Below are positions 17,117 through 29,097 of a DNA stretch of 64,000 bases, piece by piece. The notes under the pieces were generated by a model that saw only the letters and a program-made list of their open reading frames with translations, ran no database searches and was not told where the DNA came from. A program made the translations under genes and the position numbers. The DNA is taken from positions 1,240,001 to 1,304,000 of the forward strand of contig CAVQLK010000011.1 of assembly GCA_963713355.1 (NCBI GenBank). The letters are read 5' to 3'. Source of the DNA: FEN-1219 sp963713355 (GTDB lineage Bacteria > Pseudomonadota > Gammaproteobacteria > Steroidobacterales > Rariloculaceae). Position 1 is the stretch's first letter; every line of letters starts with the position of its first letter.

Positions 17117-17741
17117 CGGTCACTGGCGAAACCACTTGCGTCGCCAGCCGCTGCAGCACGCGGTCGGCGTACCAACGCTTGCCGACGCTGCCGTTGTAGC
17201 GGGCCAACCCCCGCACGCGATCGCCGCGCTCCATGTCGAGGTAATACTTCAAAATGCGGCAGCCGAGCAGGACGTTGATCTCGACGTCGAAGAGCTCGTT
17301 CTTGTCCTTGTAACCGAGCTCGGGCACCCAGAACGGCATCACTTGCATGAGCCCGAGGGCCGTCGCCGTCGAAATAGCGTAGCGATCAAAATTGCTTTCG
17401 ACGTCGATGACGGCGAGGACGAGCTCGGGCTCGACGCCGGCGAGCGTTGCCTGCCGGTGCACGGTCTTCAGTATGTGCAGCCGCTCCTCTGCGTCGGGCA
17501 CCTGGCGCGCCAGCCGCCGCGACATGTCGGTCAGCCAAACCTCGGCGTCGAATCGGTCGCCGAAGCTGTCGGCATCGGCGATCGCATCGACGAGTATCTC
17601 GCGCAGCTCGGGATCGGGTCCGGACCGCGCATCGCTCGGATGTCGCTGCGCGCCGGCAGCAGCGGCTGCGACAAGCGTCGCGAGCAGCACGTGCGGCCAC
17701 GCGCGCGGCAAGGAGCTCAGCAGCGGCAAGGCGGTATCCAC
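17013..17741 (-). CDS. Lytic transglycosylase (SLT domain)
   Basis: Periplasmic peptidoglycan-cleaving enzyme of 242 residues. An N-terminal signal-like helix (PHVLLATLVAAAAAGA) and a helical spacer precede the SLT fold: catalytic Glu in LAVIDVESNFDRYAIS, then ATALGLMQVMPFW and RGLARYNGS. The C-terminus ends in a basic Arg/Pro/Ala-rich tail of about 35 residues. That tail is exactly what overlaps the acylphosphatase gene on the other strand, so it may be a read-through extension of a shorter ancestral protein. Confidence 0.88.
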   Translation of the reverse strand: MDTALPLLSSLPRAWPHVLLATLVAAAAAGAQRHPSDARSGPDPELREILVDAIADADSFGDRFDAEVWLTDMSRRLARQVPDAEERLHILKTVHRQATLAGVEPELVLAVIDVESNFDRYAISTATALGLMQVMPFWVPELGYKDKNELFDVEINVLLGCRILKYYLDMERGDRVRGLARYNGSVGKRWYADRVLQRLATQVVSPVTVTSRRKSRTARYPPTPRRARRLRAQPAALAKASS

Positions 17742-17930
17742 GGTGCAATCATGCGCGCCCGAGATTGTGCTTGCCCGCGACGCGGATCACAACGACGCGG
17801 GCACGCGGGCATGGATGCTCGCGAAAGAGCAACGCGGGACGAGGGCAGGGAGCAGTTGCCGGAGCGGCGTGTTCAGCGGAGCGTGAGTCGGGTACATTGG
17901 CCGCGGAAGCTCGGGGAGCTCGAAACCGCA

Positions 17931-18722
17931 GTGGATGGCCGGTACGTCAATACGCGTCGCAAAGGGATCTATTTGCTCCCGAATCTCGTCACCACGGGCG
18001 GATTGTTCGCGGGTTTCTATTCGATCGTGGCGTCGATCGACGGCAACTTCGCGCAGGCCGCATGGGCGATCTTCGCGGCGATGCTGCTCGATGGGCTCGA
18101 CGGCCGCGTCGCGCGGCTGACGAGCACGGCCAGCGAGTTCGGCAAGGAGTTCGATAGCCTCGCCGACATGGTGTCGTTCGGCTTGGCGCCGGCCATCGTC
18201 GTATATCAATGGTCCGTCGAGCTGCTCGAAAACCGGGTAGTAGAAGGTCTTGCACAGAACGCGGGCATCTGGGGTCGGCTGGTCTGGCTCGCGACGTTCC
18301 TCTACGTCGCGGCCGCCGCGTTCCGTTTGGCGAGATTCAACAGCAACGTCGCGCAGGATCGGCGGTTCTTTCAGGGGCTCGCGAGCCCTGCGGCTGCTGC
18401 AGGAGTTGCGTCGATGATTTGGGTCGTGACGGCGTACGACGGATTCCACGGGCTCCCCGCGCTCGTTGCCGGCGTCACGATCACGGCCGTGACGGGTTTG
18501 CTGATGATGTCGCGGTTCGCGTACGCGAGCTTCAAGGACGTGAATCCGGGCAGGCGAGTGCGCTTCGCGCAGCTTCTGTTGATCCCGCTCGTCATCATTG
18601 TCATCGCGCTCGAGCCGCCGGTGACGATTTTCGGCTTGTTCGTCGTCTACGCCGCATGGGGGCCCGCCGCCTGGTTGTGGCACCGCCGACGCGGGAAGCG
18701 ACACGAGACGGTGACGCCGTGA
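17931..18722 (+). CDS. pssA: Phosphatidylserine synthase
   Basis: Type II (membrane-embedded) CDP-diacylglycerol-serine O-phosphatidyltransferase, the first committed step to phosphatidylethanolamine. The N-terminus reads GIYLLPNLVTTGGLFAGFYS. The CDP-alcohol motif is complete: LLDGLDGRVARLTSTASEFGKEFDSLADMVSFG. Six or more further helices follow. The open frame extends upstream, with candidates ATG 17811, GTG 17883 and GTG 17931. I prefer 17931, which has a GGGGAG about 12 bp before it and puts the conserved GIYLLPN near residue 11, as in relatives. It overlaps the next gene by GTGA. Confidence 0.9.
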   Translation: MDGRYVNTRRKGIYLLPNLVTTGGLFAGFYSIVASIDGNFAQAAWAIFAAMLLDGLDGRVARLTSTASEFGKEFDSLADMVSFGLAPAIVVYQWSVELLENRVVEGLAQNAGIWGRLVWLATFLYVAAAAFRLARFNSNVAQDRRFFQGLASPAAAAGVASMIWVVTAYDGFHGLPALVAGVTITAVTGLLMMSRFAYASFKDVNPGRRVRFAQLLLIPLVIIVIALEPPVTIFGLFVVYAAWGPAAWLWHRRRGKRHETVTP

Positions 18723-19429
18723 CGGCGGCGCGCGACCGCTATCTCGCGGAGATGGGAATTCCCGTCTGGCGGCGGCGCGCGGCGTCCGTCGCGGGCAGCG
18801 CCGCAGGCTCGGCGGTAGAGATCGCGGCGGAGACGTCCGCCGCAGGGGCGTCGAGCGACGCGGTGTCACGCGACGCGTGGTCAGCACTTGCGGCGACGGT
18901 ACGCGCTTGCACGCTATGCGGCTTGCATCGCAGCCGCACGCAGACGGTGTTCGGCGTCGGCAAACGCGACGCACGTCTGTTCGTGATTGGCGAAGCGCCG
19001 GGCGCAGATGAGGATCGGCAAGGCGAGCCGTTCGTCGGTCGCGCCGGCCAACTTCTGAATGCGATGCTGCGCGCGATAGGCTTGCCGCGCTCGGACGTCT
19101 ACATCGCGAACATCCTGAAGTGCCGCCCGCCGAACAACCGCGACCCGGAGCCTGGTGAGTCGGCGACGTGTACGCCGTATCTGACGCAGCAGATCGAGCT
19201 CGTGCGGCCGCGCGTGCTGCTCGCCGTAGGGCGCATCGCGGCTCAGTGGCTGTTGCAGACCGATACCCCGATTGGCAAGCTTCGCGGCCGCGTCGTGAGC
19301 TATGGCGCTCACAACACGCCGCTGGTAGTCACGTATCACCCGGCGTATCTTCTTCGAAGCCCGCTCGAGAAAGCGAAGGCCTGGACCGATCTCTGCCTGG
19401 TCAAAAAGTTGCTGAGCGAATCGCCATGA
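18719..19429 (+). CDS. udg: Family 4 uracil-DNA glycosylase (4Fe-4S)
   Basis: Removes uracil from DNA to begin base-excision repair. The 236-residue protein has about 60 low-complexity Ala/Ser/Arg-rich residues, then the catalytic core: CTLCGLHRSR (first two cluster cysteines), GEAPGADEDRQGEPFVGRAG, ILKCRPPNNRDP and SATCTPYL (third and fourth cysteines), and the late TYHPAYLLRSP holding the active-site His. The GTG at 18719 overlaps the pssA stop. The next gene, rimI, starts on its stop codon, the pairing often seen in gammaproteobacteria and alphaproteobacteria. Confidence 0.93.
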   Translation: MTAARDRYLAEMGIPVWRRRAASVAGSAAGSAVEIAAETSAAGASSDAVSRDAWSALAATVRACTLCGLHRSRTQTVFGVGKRDARLFVIGEAPGADEDRQGEPFVGRAGQLLNAMLRAIGLPRSDVYIANILKCRPPNNRDPEPGESATCTPYLTQQIELVRPRVLLAVGRIAAQWLLQTDTPIGKLRGRVVSYGAHNTPLVVTYHPAYLLRSPLEKAKAWTDLCLVKKLLSESP

Positions 19430-19896
19430 GCGCCGCCGTTCATCCGCGCACCGAGATAAGGCTGATGCAGCCGGCCGATTTGAAATCGGTCTCTGCCGTC
19501 GAGCGCGCGGCGTATCAATATCCGTGGAGCCTCGGCATCTTTCGTGATTGCTTGCTCGCCGGCTACTACTGCCTCGCTCTCGAGGTCGGCGGAAGCGTCA
19601 CAGGTTACGGCATCATGTCGGTGGCTGCTGGCGAGGCCCATCTGCTGAACCTTTGCGTGCACCCGAGCGCGCATCGTTTGGGCTACGGCAGGCGCCTGTT
19701 GAGCGCGCTGATGCTGCGAGCCGTCGACGCCGGCGCGGACAAGATCTTTCTCGAGGTGCGGCCGTCGAATCAGATCGCGTTGCGTCTCTACGCGTCCGTC
19801 GGGTTCGAGCAGGTCGGTATTCGGCCGGCCTATTACCAGGCCGAGAGCGGCCGTGAAGACGCCGTGATACTGGCCGCGACGCTGCAGTCCCGCTGA
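19426..19896 (+). CDS. rimI: Ribosomal protein S18-alanine N-acetyltransferase
   Basis: GNAT acetyltransferase that modifies the N-terminal Ala of ribosomal protein S18; 156 residues. The acetyl-CoA loop is VHPSAHRLGYGRRLL, and the family marks AYQYPWSLGIFRDCL and FLEVRPSNQIALRLYASVGFEQVGIRPAYY are present. The ATG at 19426 overlaps the glycosylase stop (ATGA), so it is translationally coupled. prfC follows after 20 bp. Confidence 0.93.
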   Translation: MSAAVHPRTEIRLMQPADLKSVSAVERAAYQYPWSLGIFRDCLLAGYYCLALEVGGSVTGYGIMSVAAGEAHLLNLCVHPSAHRLGYGRRLLSALMLRAVDAGADKIFLEVRPSNQIALRLYASVGFEQVGIRPAYYQAESGREDAVILAATLQSR

Positions 19897-19916
19897 CCTC
19901 CCAAAACGATCCTTTG

Positions 19917-21503
19917 ATGCACGAGCACCTGAAAAGGCGAACGTTCGCGATCATTTCGCACCCCGACGCGGGCAAGACCACGCTGACGGAGAAGCTGCTT
20001 CTGTTCGGAGGCGCGATTCAGATGGCGGGCACCGTGAAAGGGCGCAAAGCGACGCGACATGCAATGTCGGACTGGATGCGCCTCGAGCAAGAGCGCGGCA
20101 TCTCGGTCACGTCGTCCGTCATGCAATTTCCGTACGGCGGCGCCGTCATCAATCTGCTCGACACGCCGGGTCACGAGGACTTCTCGGAGGACACGTACCG
20201 CACGCTAACAGCCGTCGACAGCGCGCTGATGGTCATCGACGCCGCCAAGGGTGTGGAAGCGCGCACGATCAAGCTCATGGAGGTGTGCCGTTTGCGCACA
20301 ACTCCGATCATCAGCTTCATCAACAAGCTGGATCGAGACGGCCGTCCGCCGATTGAGCTACTCGATGACATCGAAACGGTGCTCGATATTGCTTGCGCGC
20401 CGTTGACGTGGCCGATCGGCATGGGCCGCGAGTTTCGCGGCGTCTACGATCTGCGTGACGACATCGCGCATCTCTATCAAGGCCGCGACGGCAGCCGCTT
20501 GCCGGAGGTCGCGCAGGTGCGCGGGCTTACGAGCGCCGAGCTCGAGGCTGCGATCGGGTCGGCTGCGGCCGTGCAATTGCGCGAGGAAATCGAGCTCGTG
20601 CGCGGTGCGGCGGCCGCGTTCGACCACGCGGCCTACCTCGCCGGCCGGCAGACGCCGGTGTTCTTCGGCGCCGCCATTCACAACTATGGCGTCCGCGAGC
20701 TGCTCGATGCGTTCGCGATGTTCGCTCCCCCGCCGCAGCCGCGTGCGACGCGCACGCGAATCGTAGGGCCCGACGAAAACGCATTCAGCGGCTTCGTGTT
20801 CAAGATCCAAGCGAACATGGACCCCGCGCATCGCGACCGAATCGCGTTCCTGCGCATTTGCTCGGGCGCCTACGAGCCGGGCATGCGCATGTATCACACG
20901 CGCATGAAGCGCGAGGTCCGCGTCGGCGATGCGATGACGTTCATGGCAGCCGACCGGCAGCAGGTCGAGGAGGCGTACGCGGGGGACATCATCGGCCTCC
21001 ACAATCACGGGACGATCAACATCGGCGACAGCTTCACGCAGGGCGAGCCGCTCGTGTTCACGGGCATTCCGAGCTTCGCGCCCGAGCTGTTTCGCCGCGC
21101 TGTGCTGCGTGATCCGTTGAAGCTCAAAGCGCTCCAGAAAGGGCTTGCTCAGCTTTGCGAGGAAGGCGCCACACAGCTCTTTCGACCGTCCATCGGCAAC
21201 GACTTGATTCTGGGAGCGGTAGGCCCGCTGCAATTCGAGGTCGCCGCGTATCGGTTACGCGACGAGTACGGCGTTGAAGCGGCTTTCGAGAGCGTCGCAA
21301 TCGTTGCGGCGCGCTGGGTACGATGCGACGACGCTGCGCACTTGGATGATTTCGTCAAGAAGCTCCCCGCCAACGTGGCGCGCGATCACGCGGGCCAGCT
21401 CGTCTATCTCGCGCCGAGCACCGTCAGCTTGGCGCTGACGCAGGAACGGTGGCCGAAGATTCAATTCTTCACGACGCGTGAGTCGAGCGTGGCAGCCGGC
21501 TAG
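19917..21503 (+). CDS. prfC: Peptide chain release factor 3
   Basis: GTPase that recycles RF1/RF2 from the ribosome after termination. The product has 528 residues, as usual for RF3. G1 is SHPDAGKTT, switch II DTPGHEDFSEDT, and the G4 region NKLDRDGRPPIELLDD is RF3-specific. Domain II contains FVFKIQANMDPAHRDRIAFLRICSG. I start at the ATG at 19917; a TTG directly before it is in frame. Its last 35 bp overlap the end of the convergent transglutaminase gene. Confidence 0.96.
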   Translation: MHEHLKRRTFAIISHPDAGKTTLTEKLLLFGGAIQMAGTVKGRKATRHAMSDWMRLEQERGISVTSSVMQFPYGGAVINLLDTPGHEDFSEDTYRTLTAVDSALMVIDAAKGVEARTIKLMEVCRLRTTPIISFINKLDRDGRPPIELLDDIETVLDIACAPLTWPIGMGREFRGVYDLRDDIAHLYQGRDGSRLPEVAQVRGLTSAELEAAIGSAAAVQLREEIELVRGAAAAFDHAAYLAGRQTPVFFGAAIHNYGVRELLDAFAMFAPPPQPRATRTRIVGPDENAFSGFVFKIQANMDPAHRDRIAFLRICSGAYEPGMRMYHTRMKREVRVGDAMTFMAADRQQVEEAYAGDIIGLHNHGTINIGDSFTQGEPLVFTGIPSFAPELFRRAVLRDPLKLKALQKGLAQLCEEGATQLFRPSIGNDLILGAVGPLQFEVAAYRLRDEYGVEAAFESVAIVAARWVRCDDAAHLDDFVKKLPANVARDHAGQLVYLAPSTVSLALTQERWPKIQFFTTRESSVAAG

Positions 21504-23508
21504 GGGCCGCACCGCGAAAGGCCGCGACCGCGGCGGCGAGCTTAGTCAACGCGGCGGCGTCGCCGTCTGGCTCGTAGCGTGCGCGAAGATACAGATCGAC
21601 GATCGCTCGAATTTGCGATCCGACATGCGGCAGGGCATTCGCGGCGCGCTCGGCGTAGGCGCGCGGACCTTCTGCCGGGGCGCGCTCGGTCACGTCGAGC
21701 CTCGTGAGGTGGCGCACGAAAGCTGCGAAGCAGCTGGCCGCCGCATCGAGCGCTGCACGTTGTCGCTGCCGCCACGACAAGTACAGGTTCAAGCCGATCA
21801 GCAGCGCGAGCGTCGCGGCGGCCGCCAGGCCGAGCAGCACGGCCGAGCGTTGCACGCGGCGCAGGTTTTCGAAACCGAGCGACTCGAGAAGCGTTCGCTG
21901 CAGCGCCGGCCCGTAGCCGATGATCCACGCTTGCCATCGCGTATCGACTGCGTCCCAGAAGAGCGCCACTGGCCGCGTCCATCTTGCGCGTAACGCCGCG
22001 GCCGCAGCCGTGACGCCGCCGCTGCCGACACCGTTGAAGCCCAACGCGACTCGCTCGGGTGCCACGGCAGCAACGGCGTCGACGCGCATCCAGCCCTCAT
22101 CTTCGAGCCACACTTCCGTCCACGCGTGCGCGTCGGATTGGCGGATGATGTAGTAGCCGCCGATCGCGTTCAGCTCGCCGCCTTGATAGCCGACAACGAC
22201 ACGTGCGGGTAACCCGGCTGCGCGCAGCAACATGGTCATTGCGGACGCGTAGTGCTCGCAAAAACCCTCGCGCGTCTCGAACAGAAACTCGTCGACGGCG
22301 TGCGCGCCGAGCGCCGGGGGCGTCAGCGTGTACGCGAATGGCTGCGAGCGCAGGTACGCCATCGCACGCTCGACGATCGCGGCCCCGTTCGGTCGATCGG
22401 CGAGCCAGCTCTCCGCCAATGCCCGCGCGCGCGGGTTGCTTCCCTCCGGCAATGCGCTGAACAGCGCGCGGTCGAGCACGCTCAACGGCTGACGCGCGCG
22501 GTAGTCGACGTGCGACGCGACGCGGTACTCGATGCGCCCGGACCTCGGTCCGCCGAACGGGATAAGGAGATGGTACTCGCTGCTTCGCCGCAGCGCGTTG
22601 TCGGGGGTCCAGGTACGCGGCATGTCGAGCGCGAAGGCCCAGTTGCGTCCGTTCGGCTCGAGCGTCACGCGGTAGCGCGTGGGCTCGCCGCGGTACTCGA
22701 TCGTGTCGTCTACGCGGTGCCGCATACCTTGCGGCGGGAACCATGTCTTGCCGTTGAAGTTCGTCAGAGACGGGCCGCGCCAGTACAGATCATTGGCTCG
22801 CGGCGGCCGGCCCTCGAACTCCACGCGAAACGCGATCTCGTCCGACAGCCCGAGGTTCGTGATGTCGCCCGGGCTCATCTCGTCGTCCAAGCCCGTCGCG
22901 CCGCTGCTCGTGCTGCCCGGTAGCGCCCACAGCGGTCCCGGTAAGCGCGGGAACAGCACGAACAACGCGACCATGACCGGCAACGCGTGCAGCAGCAAGC
23001 GGCCGCCCAGGCGCCCCGTCGTGCGATAAGCCAGGAGTTCGCCGCGCCGCCCGATCTGAATGAGGGCCACGGTCGTGAGCCAGACGAGCAGAACGATGTA
23101 GGCGACGGTCAGCGGCCCTCGCTCTCCGAGCAAAGTCGCGAACATCAGAAAGTACGAAATCATGAGCAGCACGAGCTGGTCGCGCTGGTTGCGCGACTCC
23201 AGGAACTTCAACGCGATCATGACGACAAGCAACGCGCTGCCCGCGGTGACGCCGTTCAGCGTTCGATGCTCGAGCAGCACTGCCAGAAAGGCGCCGATCG
23301 CGAGCGGCAGGCGGACGGCGCGCATCGGCGCCGGCCAGCCGTAGAGCGCGACGCCGAACCGCCAGCCGATCGCCGCGAGCAGCAAGACTGACATCCACGG
23401 CGAGATGGTCGGCCAGTGCGGCAGGCTCGCGCCGAGCACGATGGCGGCGGTCCATAGCATTCGCTTCGAATCTAGCGAGAGCTCCACGCGGGCGAGCGCA
23501 AGCGTCAT
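21469..23508 (-). CDS. DUF3488/TgpA-type membrane transglutaminase-like protein
   Basis: A 679-residue inner-membrane protein. About seven N-terminal helices (residues 1-190, DUF3488) precede a large periplasmic part with a transglutaminase-like core: catalytic Cys in REGFCEHYASAMTMLLRAAG, His in SDAHAWTEVWLEDEGW, and the Asp in WMRVDAVAAV. A further helix near 560 is followed by a cytoplasmic DUF4129-like tail. I start at MTLALARVELSL (ATG 23508), overlapping the DUF58 stop by 4 bp. The moxR-DUF58-transglutaminase operon is widespread; the Pseudomonas homologue TgpA is essential, but the substrate is unknown. Confidence 0.92.
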   Translation of the reverse strand: MTLALARVELSLDSKRMLWTAAIVLGASLPHWPTISPWMSVLLLAAIGWRFGVALYGWPAPMRAVRLPLAIGAFLAVLLEHRTLNGVTAGSALLVVMIALKFLESRNQRDQLVLLMISYFLMFATLLGERGPLTVAYIVLLVWLTTVALIQIGRRGELLAYRTTGRLGGRLLLHALPVMVALFVLFPRLPGPLWALPGSTSSGATGLDDEMSPGDITNLGLSDEIAFRVEFEGRPPRANDLYWRGPSLTNFNGKTWFPPQGMRHRVDDTIEYRGEPTRYRVTLEPNGRNWAFALDMPRTWTPDNALRRSSEYHLLIPFGGPRSGRIEYRVASHVDYRARQPLSVLDRALFSALPEGSNPRARALAESWLADRPNGAAIVERAMAYLRSQPFAYTLTPPALGAHAVDEFLFETREGFCEHYASAMTMLLRAAGLPARVVVGYQGGELNAIGGYYIIRQSDAHAWTEVWLEDEGWMRVDAVAAVAPERVALGFNGVGSGGVTAAAAALRARWTRPVALFWDAVDTRWQAWIIGYGPALQRTLLESLGFENLRRVQRSAVLLGLAAAATLALLIGLNLYLSWRQRQRAALDAAASCFAAFVRHLTRLDVTERAPAEGPRAYAERAANALPHVGSQIRAIVDLYLRARYEPDGDAAALTKLAAAVAAFRGAAPSRLPRSTHAS

Positions 23509-24479
23509 CGCGGCGCCTCGGCATCGTCGAACAACGCCAATGCCTCGAGACACGAGGCGAGATGCTTCGGGCCGAGCCCAAGCGGCACTTCGCGGCCGGG
23601 CAGCTTCAGCGCGAGACTGCGGCCGGCGGCGTCGGCGTCGAGACACCAGCGCGCGAGCTGCGAGAGCCGCTGCTCCGCGTCGAGGCCCGACAGCATGTCC
23701 CAATCGAGCAGGCACGGCTCACCTGCGCCGCTCGAAAACTCCTTGAGAAGCAATACGTCGTTGCGCGCGTAAGCCTTCCAGGCGATGCGCTGTAGCGGAT
23801 CGCCGGGCACGGCCGCCCGCAGGCCCGCGAAATCCTCCTCGCCGGGCTGCGGCCGGCCGCTCGTTCCGCCGCCGGCGCCCTGCGGCAACGGCCAACCCGG
23901 CTCGGCGGGGCGGGGATAAACGAGACAGCGCGTGTCCATATGGACCCACGTCCATGCGCGAAACAAGCGCGCCGGATATTGCGTTTCGACCCGGAAGCGC
24001 TCGAGCGCCGTCCACCCGCGGCGCTGCGCCGGCACGCCAAGTCTCAGTGTCTGCGTGCCGCCGCTTGCGACATCGACAGGACCGGCGGTGTGGTCTTTGT
24101 ACTTGAGCTCGATCTCGAGCCGCGGTGCAGGGCCGTCGTTGCTTACTGCGATCTTGAATTCGGCGCGCTCGCCCGCGAATACCGGGGTGGCGCCGACGAA
24201 CTTGATCGTCGTGCCGAGCAGGTTGGTGTGGCAATGATGCATGACGACGAGGCACAGGCCCGTCAACAGGAAGGTCAACATGAAGCCGAGGCTCGCGCCA
24301 TAGTTCAGAGCGCCGAGCAGCATGGCGAAAACCATTGCGGCGAACGCCGCGCCGAAGCGCGTCGGCAGGATGTAAATGCGCCGCCGCTTCAGCGCGATCG
24401 CATGCGCGTCCGCACCTTGACGCCGGCGCGCCCAAACGGCGGCCCAGCGTTCGAGCGAGCGAGCGACGCCGAGCTGCAT
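23505..24479 (-). CDS. DUF58-domain membrane protein
   Basis: A 324-residue protein with two hydrophobic helices near residues 40-85, a beta-rich region and the DUF58 signature GEEDFAGLRAAVPGDPLQRIAWKAYARNDVLLLKEF. DUF58 is a vWA-like fold; proteins of this type sit with a MoxR ATPase and a transglutaminase. The function is probably assembly or remodelling at the envelope, by inference only. It lies 24 bp after moxR and overlaps the transglutaminase start. Confidence 0.9.
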   Translation of the reverse strand: MQLGVARSLERWAAVWARRRQGADAHAIALKRRRIYILPTRFGAAFAAMVFAMLLGALNYGASLGFMLTFLLTGLCLVVMHHCHTNLLGTTIKFVGATPVFAGERAEFKIAVSNDGPAPRLEIELKYKDHTAGPVDVASGGTQTLRLGVPAQRRGWTALERFRVETQYPARLFRAWTWVHMDTRCLVYPRPAEPGWPLPQGAGGGTSGRPQPGEEDFAGLRAAVPGDPLQRIAWKAYARNDVLLLKEFSSGAGEPCLLDWDMLSGLDAEQRLSQLARWCLDADAAGRSLALKLPGREVPLGLGPKHLASCLEALALFDDAEAPR

Positions 24480-24503
24480 GCCACTAGCGCGAGGTCGCGG
24501 CGC

Positions 24504-25460
24504 TCACGGGACGGGCACGGCGGCGAGGATGGCCGTGCCGAGGTCCGCGCCGCGCTCGATCGAGCTGCCGTGCGTCAACTGCAGGCGGTGCGCAACTACG
24601 CTGCCGAGCACGGCTTGCAAGTCCTCGGGATGCACGCCGCTATGACCTTTGACGAGCGCCCAAGCTTGGGCGGCGCGCAGCAGCGCGATGCCGCCGCGCG
24701 GCGAAAGGCCCGCGACGAATTCGCCCGACTCGCGCGTGTAGGCGAGCAGCGCTTGCACGTAATCGAGCAACGCCTCTGAGACGTGCACCCTGGCGACCTG
24801 CTCCTGCAAACGCAGCAGCGCATCGAGCGACAGGACGGCGGCCTGCTGATCGACCAGCGGCCGGCGCTCGCCGTTCGTGAGCAGCAAGCGCTCGTCGCTC
24901 GGAGCGGGATAGCCGAGCTCGATTTGCATGAGGAAACGGTCGAGCTGCGATTCCGGCAGCGGAAACGTGCCGATCTGGTGGGCGGGATTGCGTGTGGCGA
25001 CTACGAAGAACGGAGCAGGCAGCGCGTAGGTCGTACCGTCGGCCGTGACTTGCCGTTCCTCCATCGCCTCGAGCAGTGCGCTCTGGGCCTTCGGTGTCGC
25101 ACGATTGATCTCGTCGGCGAGCACGAGCTGCGAGAACACGGGTCCTTTGTGAAACTCGAACCGGCCGCTGTCGCGGAGGAACACCGACACGCCGAGCACG
25201 TCCGCAGGCAAGAGATCGCTCGTGAACTGAATTCGGTGGTAGCTCAGGCCCAAGGCCTTCGCCAGCGCGTGCGCGAGCGTCGTCTTGCCAACGCCGGGGA
25301 CGTCCTCGATCAGAAGGTGGCCGCGCGCGAGCAAGCACGCGACCGCGAGCTGCAACTGGCGGCTCTTGCCGATGATGATGTGCTCGAGCGCGTCGAGCAC
25401 CGGCCGGATCAACGCCTGTCCATCGGCACCGCGATTCGCAATCAACGAAGGTGTAGCCAT
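24504..25460 (-). CDS. MoxR-family AAA+ ATPase
   Basis: Chaperone-like AAA+ ATPase of 318 residues. Walker A is EDVPGVGKTTLAHALAKALG near residue 55; Walker B LVLADEINRATPKAQSALLEAMEERQV and the sensor ATRNPAHQIGTFPLPESQLDRFLM are canonical. It heads the moxR-DUF58-transglutaminase operon. MoxR proteins typically mature or activate vWA-type partners, here presumably the DUF58 protein. Its promoter must lie in the intergenic region occupied by the two palindromic repeats. Confidence 0.93.
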   Translation of the reverse strand: MATPSLIANRGADGQALIRPVLDALEHIIIGKSRQLQLAVACLLARGHLLIEDVPGVGKTTLAHALAKALGLSYHRIQFTSDLLPADVLGVSVFLRDSGRFEFHKGPVFSQLVLADEINRATPKAQSALLEAMEERQVTADGTTYALPAPFFVVATRNPAHQIGTFPLPESQLDRFLMQIELGYPAPSDERLLLTNGERRPLVDQQAAVLSLDALLRLQEQVARVHVSEALLDYVQALLAYTRESGEFVAGLSPRGGIALLRAAQAWALVKGHSGVHPEDLQAVLGSVVAHRLQLTHGSSIERGADLGTAILAAVPVP

Positions 25461-25550
25461 CCGCCCAATCGTCGCCTAAATCCGCTGCCCGCGACACCCC
25501 GACCGCCCGCATTTGTGACCAATTACCGGCGCGCGGTCAGCATTGTCGCG

Positions 25551-25673
25551 GTTCCGGTGCCGTCCTCGATAGGCCTTCCCGAGACACGCCGGAAGTGCGT
25601 CCCTGCGGCTCGTGTGCGCACATCCTTGTGCGCACACGGTCTCGGGAAGGCCTATCGATGCCGACACCGGAAC
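25551..25673. repeat. 123-bp palindromic element, copy 1
   Basis: Imperfect inverted repeat with 34-nt arms (25551-25584 and 25640-25673) matching at 31 of 34 positions. It begins GTTCCGG and ends CCGGAAC, with a central region of about 55 nt. The same element recurs 25 bp away in opposite orientation. It is non-coding and lies between the 3' end of valS and the 5' end of moxR. It looks like a MITE- or REP-type dispersed palindrome able to form a very long hairpin. Confidence 0.8.
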
Positions 25674-25698
25674 GTTGAGCGAAGGCGGCGCGCCTCAA

Positions 25699-25823
25699 GG
25701 TTCCGGTGTCGATCTCGTCGGCCTCTCGCGAGACCGTCTGAGCACAGGGATGTGCGAAGACGAGCCCCAGGGACGGTCTTCCGGCGTGTCTCGCGAGAGG
25801 CCGACGAGAGCGGCGCCGGAACC
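25699..25823. repeat. 125-bp palindromic element, copy 2, inverted relative to copy 1
   Basis: Inverted repeat with 35-nt arms (25699-25733 and 25789-25823) matching at 32 of 35, starting GGTTCCGG and ending CCGGAACC. The inner arm ends carry the perfect palindrome TCTCGCGAGA. The central region, read as reverse complement, aligns closely with the centre of copy 1 (shared blocks GACACGCCGGAAG, GTCCCTG, GGCTCGT, GCACATCC), so the two copies are inverted homologues. It ends 25 bp from the valS stop codon. Confidence 0.8.
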
Positions 25824-25847
25824 GCCGTGACGTTCATCGAAGGGTGG

Positions 25848-28607
<2,760 letters not shown>

Positions 28608-28662
28608 GTTCGTCCTTGGCTCGCGCCGCCCGAGAAGCGCTAGCGGAGCGCCGCGTCGTGGT

Positions 28663-29097
28663 TCATACCTGATGAGTATTCAGCTTGTAGCCGCGGTCCC
28701 GGTAGAACCGATAGCGGCCGCGGCTTTGCTCGCGCCGCTCGGTGTTTGCGTCGACGACCTCCGCTACGCGTGCGTAGCGGCTGAAGAATTCCGGCACGTC
28801 CGAGGCGAGGTTGATCAGCACGTCCCAGCGCCCGGGGCCGGGCGCTTGGTTGACGCCGATCAACACAGGCTCGAGCGGCGGCCGGTCGACCTCCGCGCGC
28901 ACGACGCGATGCGGGATGAAGCTGCCTTGGGAGAACGTCCACAAGAGCGCGTCGAGCTTCAGCGCCTCGTCGTCGGACGTCGAATGGATGAAGACGTGAT
29001 GATCGAGTTGGGTCGCCTTTTCGACGATCTTGCAGGCAACTACCAGTCGCGCATCGTCCGAGTCGCTGTCTAGGATGTAGAAGTCGACCTGCGTCAC
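28663..29097 (-). CDS. holC: DNA polymerase III chi subunit
   Basis: Clamp-loader accessory protein that links the replicase to SSB, 144 residues. It begins TQVDFYILDSDSDDARLVVACKIVEKA and contains LDALLWTFSQGSFIPH and the late INLASDVPEFFSRYARVAEVVD, all family hallmarks. The ATG overlaps the pepA stop by 4 bp (ATGA). The pepA-holC-valS linkage is classical in gammaproteobacteria and betaproteobacteria. Confidence 0.94.
   Translation of the reverse strand: MTQVDFYILDSDSDDARLVVACKIVEKATQLDHHVFIHSTSDDEALKLDALLWTFSQGSFIPHRVVRAEVDRPPLEPVLIGVNQAPGPGRWDVLINLASDVPEFFSRYARVAEVVDANTERREQSRGRYRFYRDRGYKLNTHQV

Noticed and set aside
17136..17930. Long N-terminal extension of the pssA frame
   Set aside because: The upstream codons overlap the lytic transglycosylase on the other strand and have no homology to PssA; the conserved N-terminus begins near 17950.
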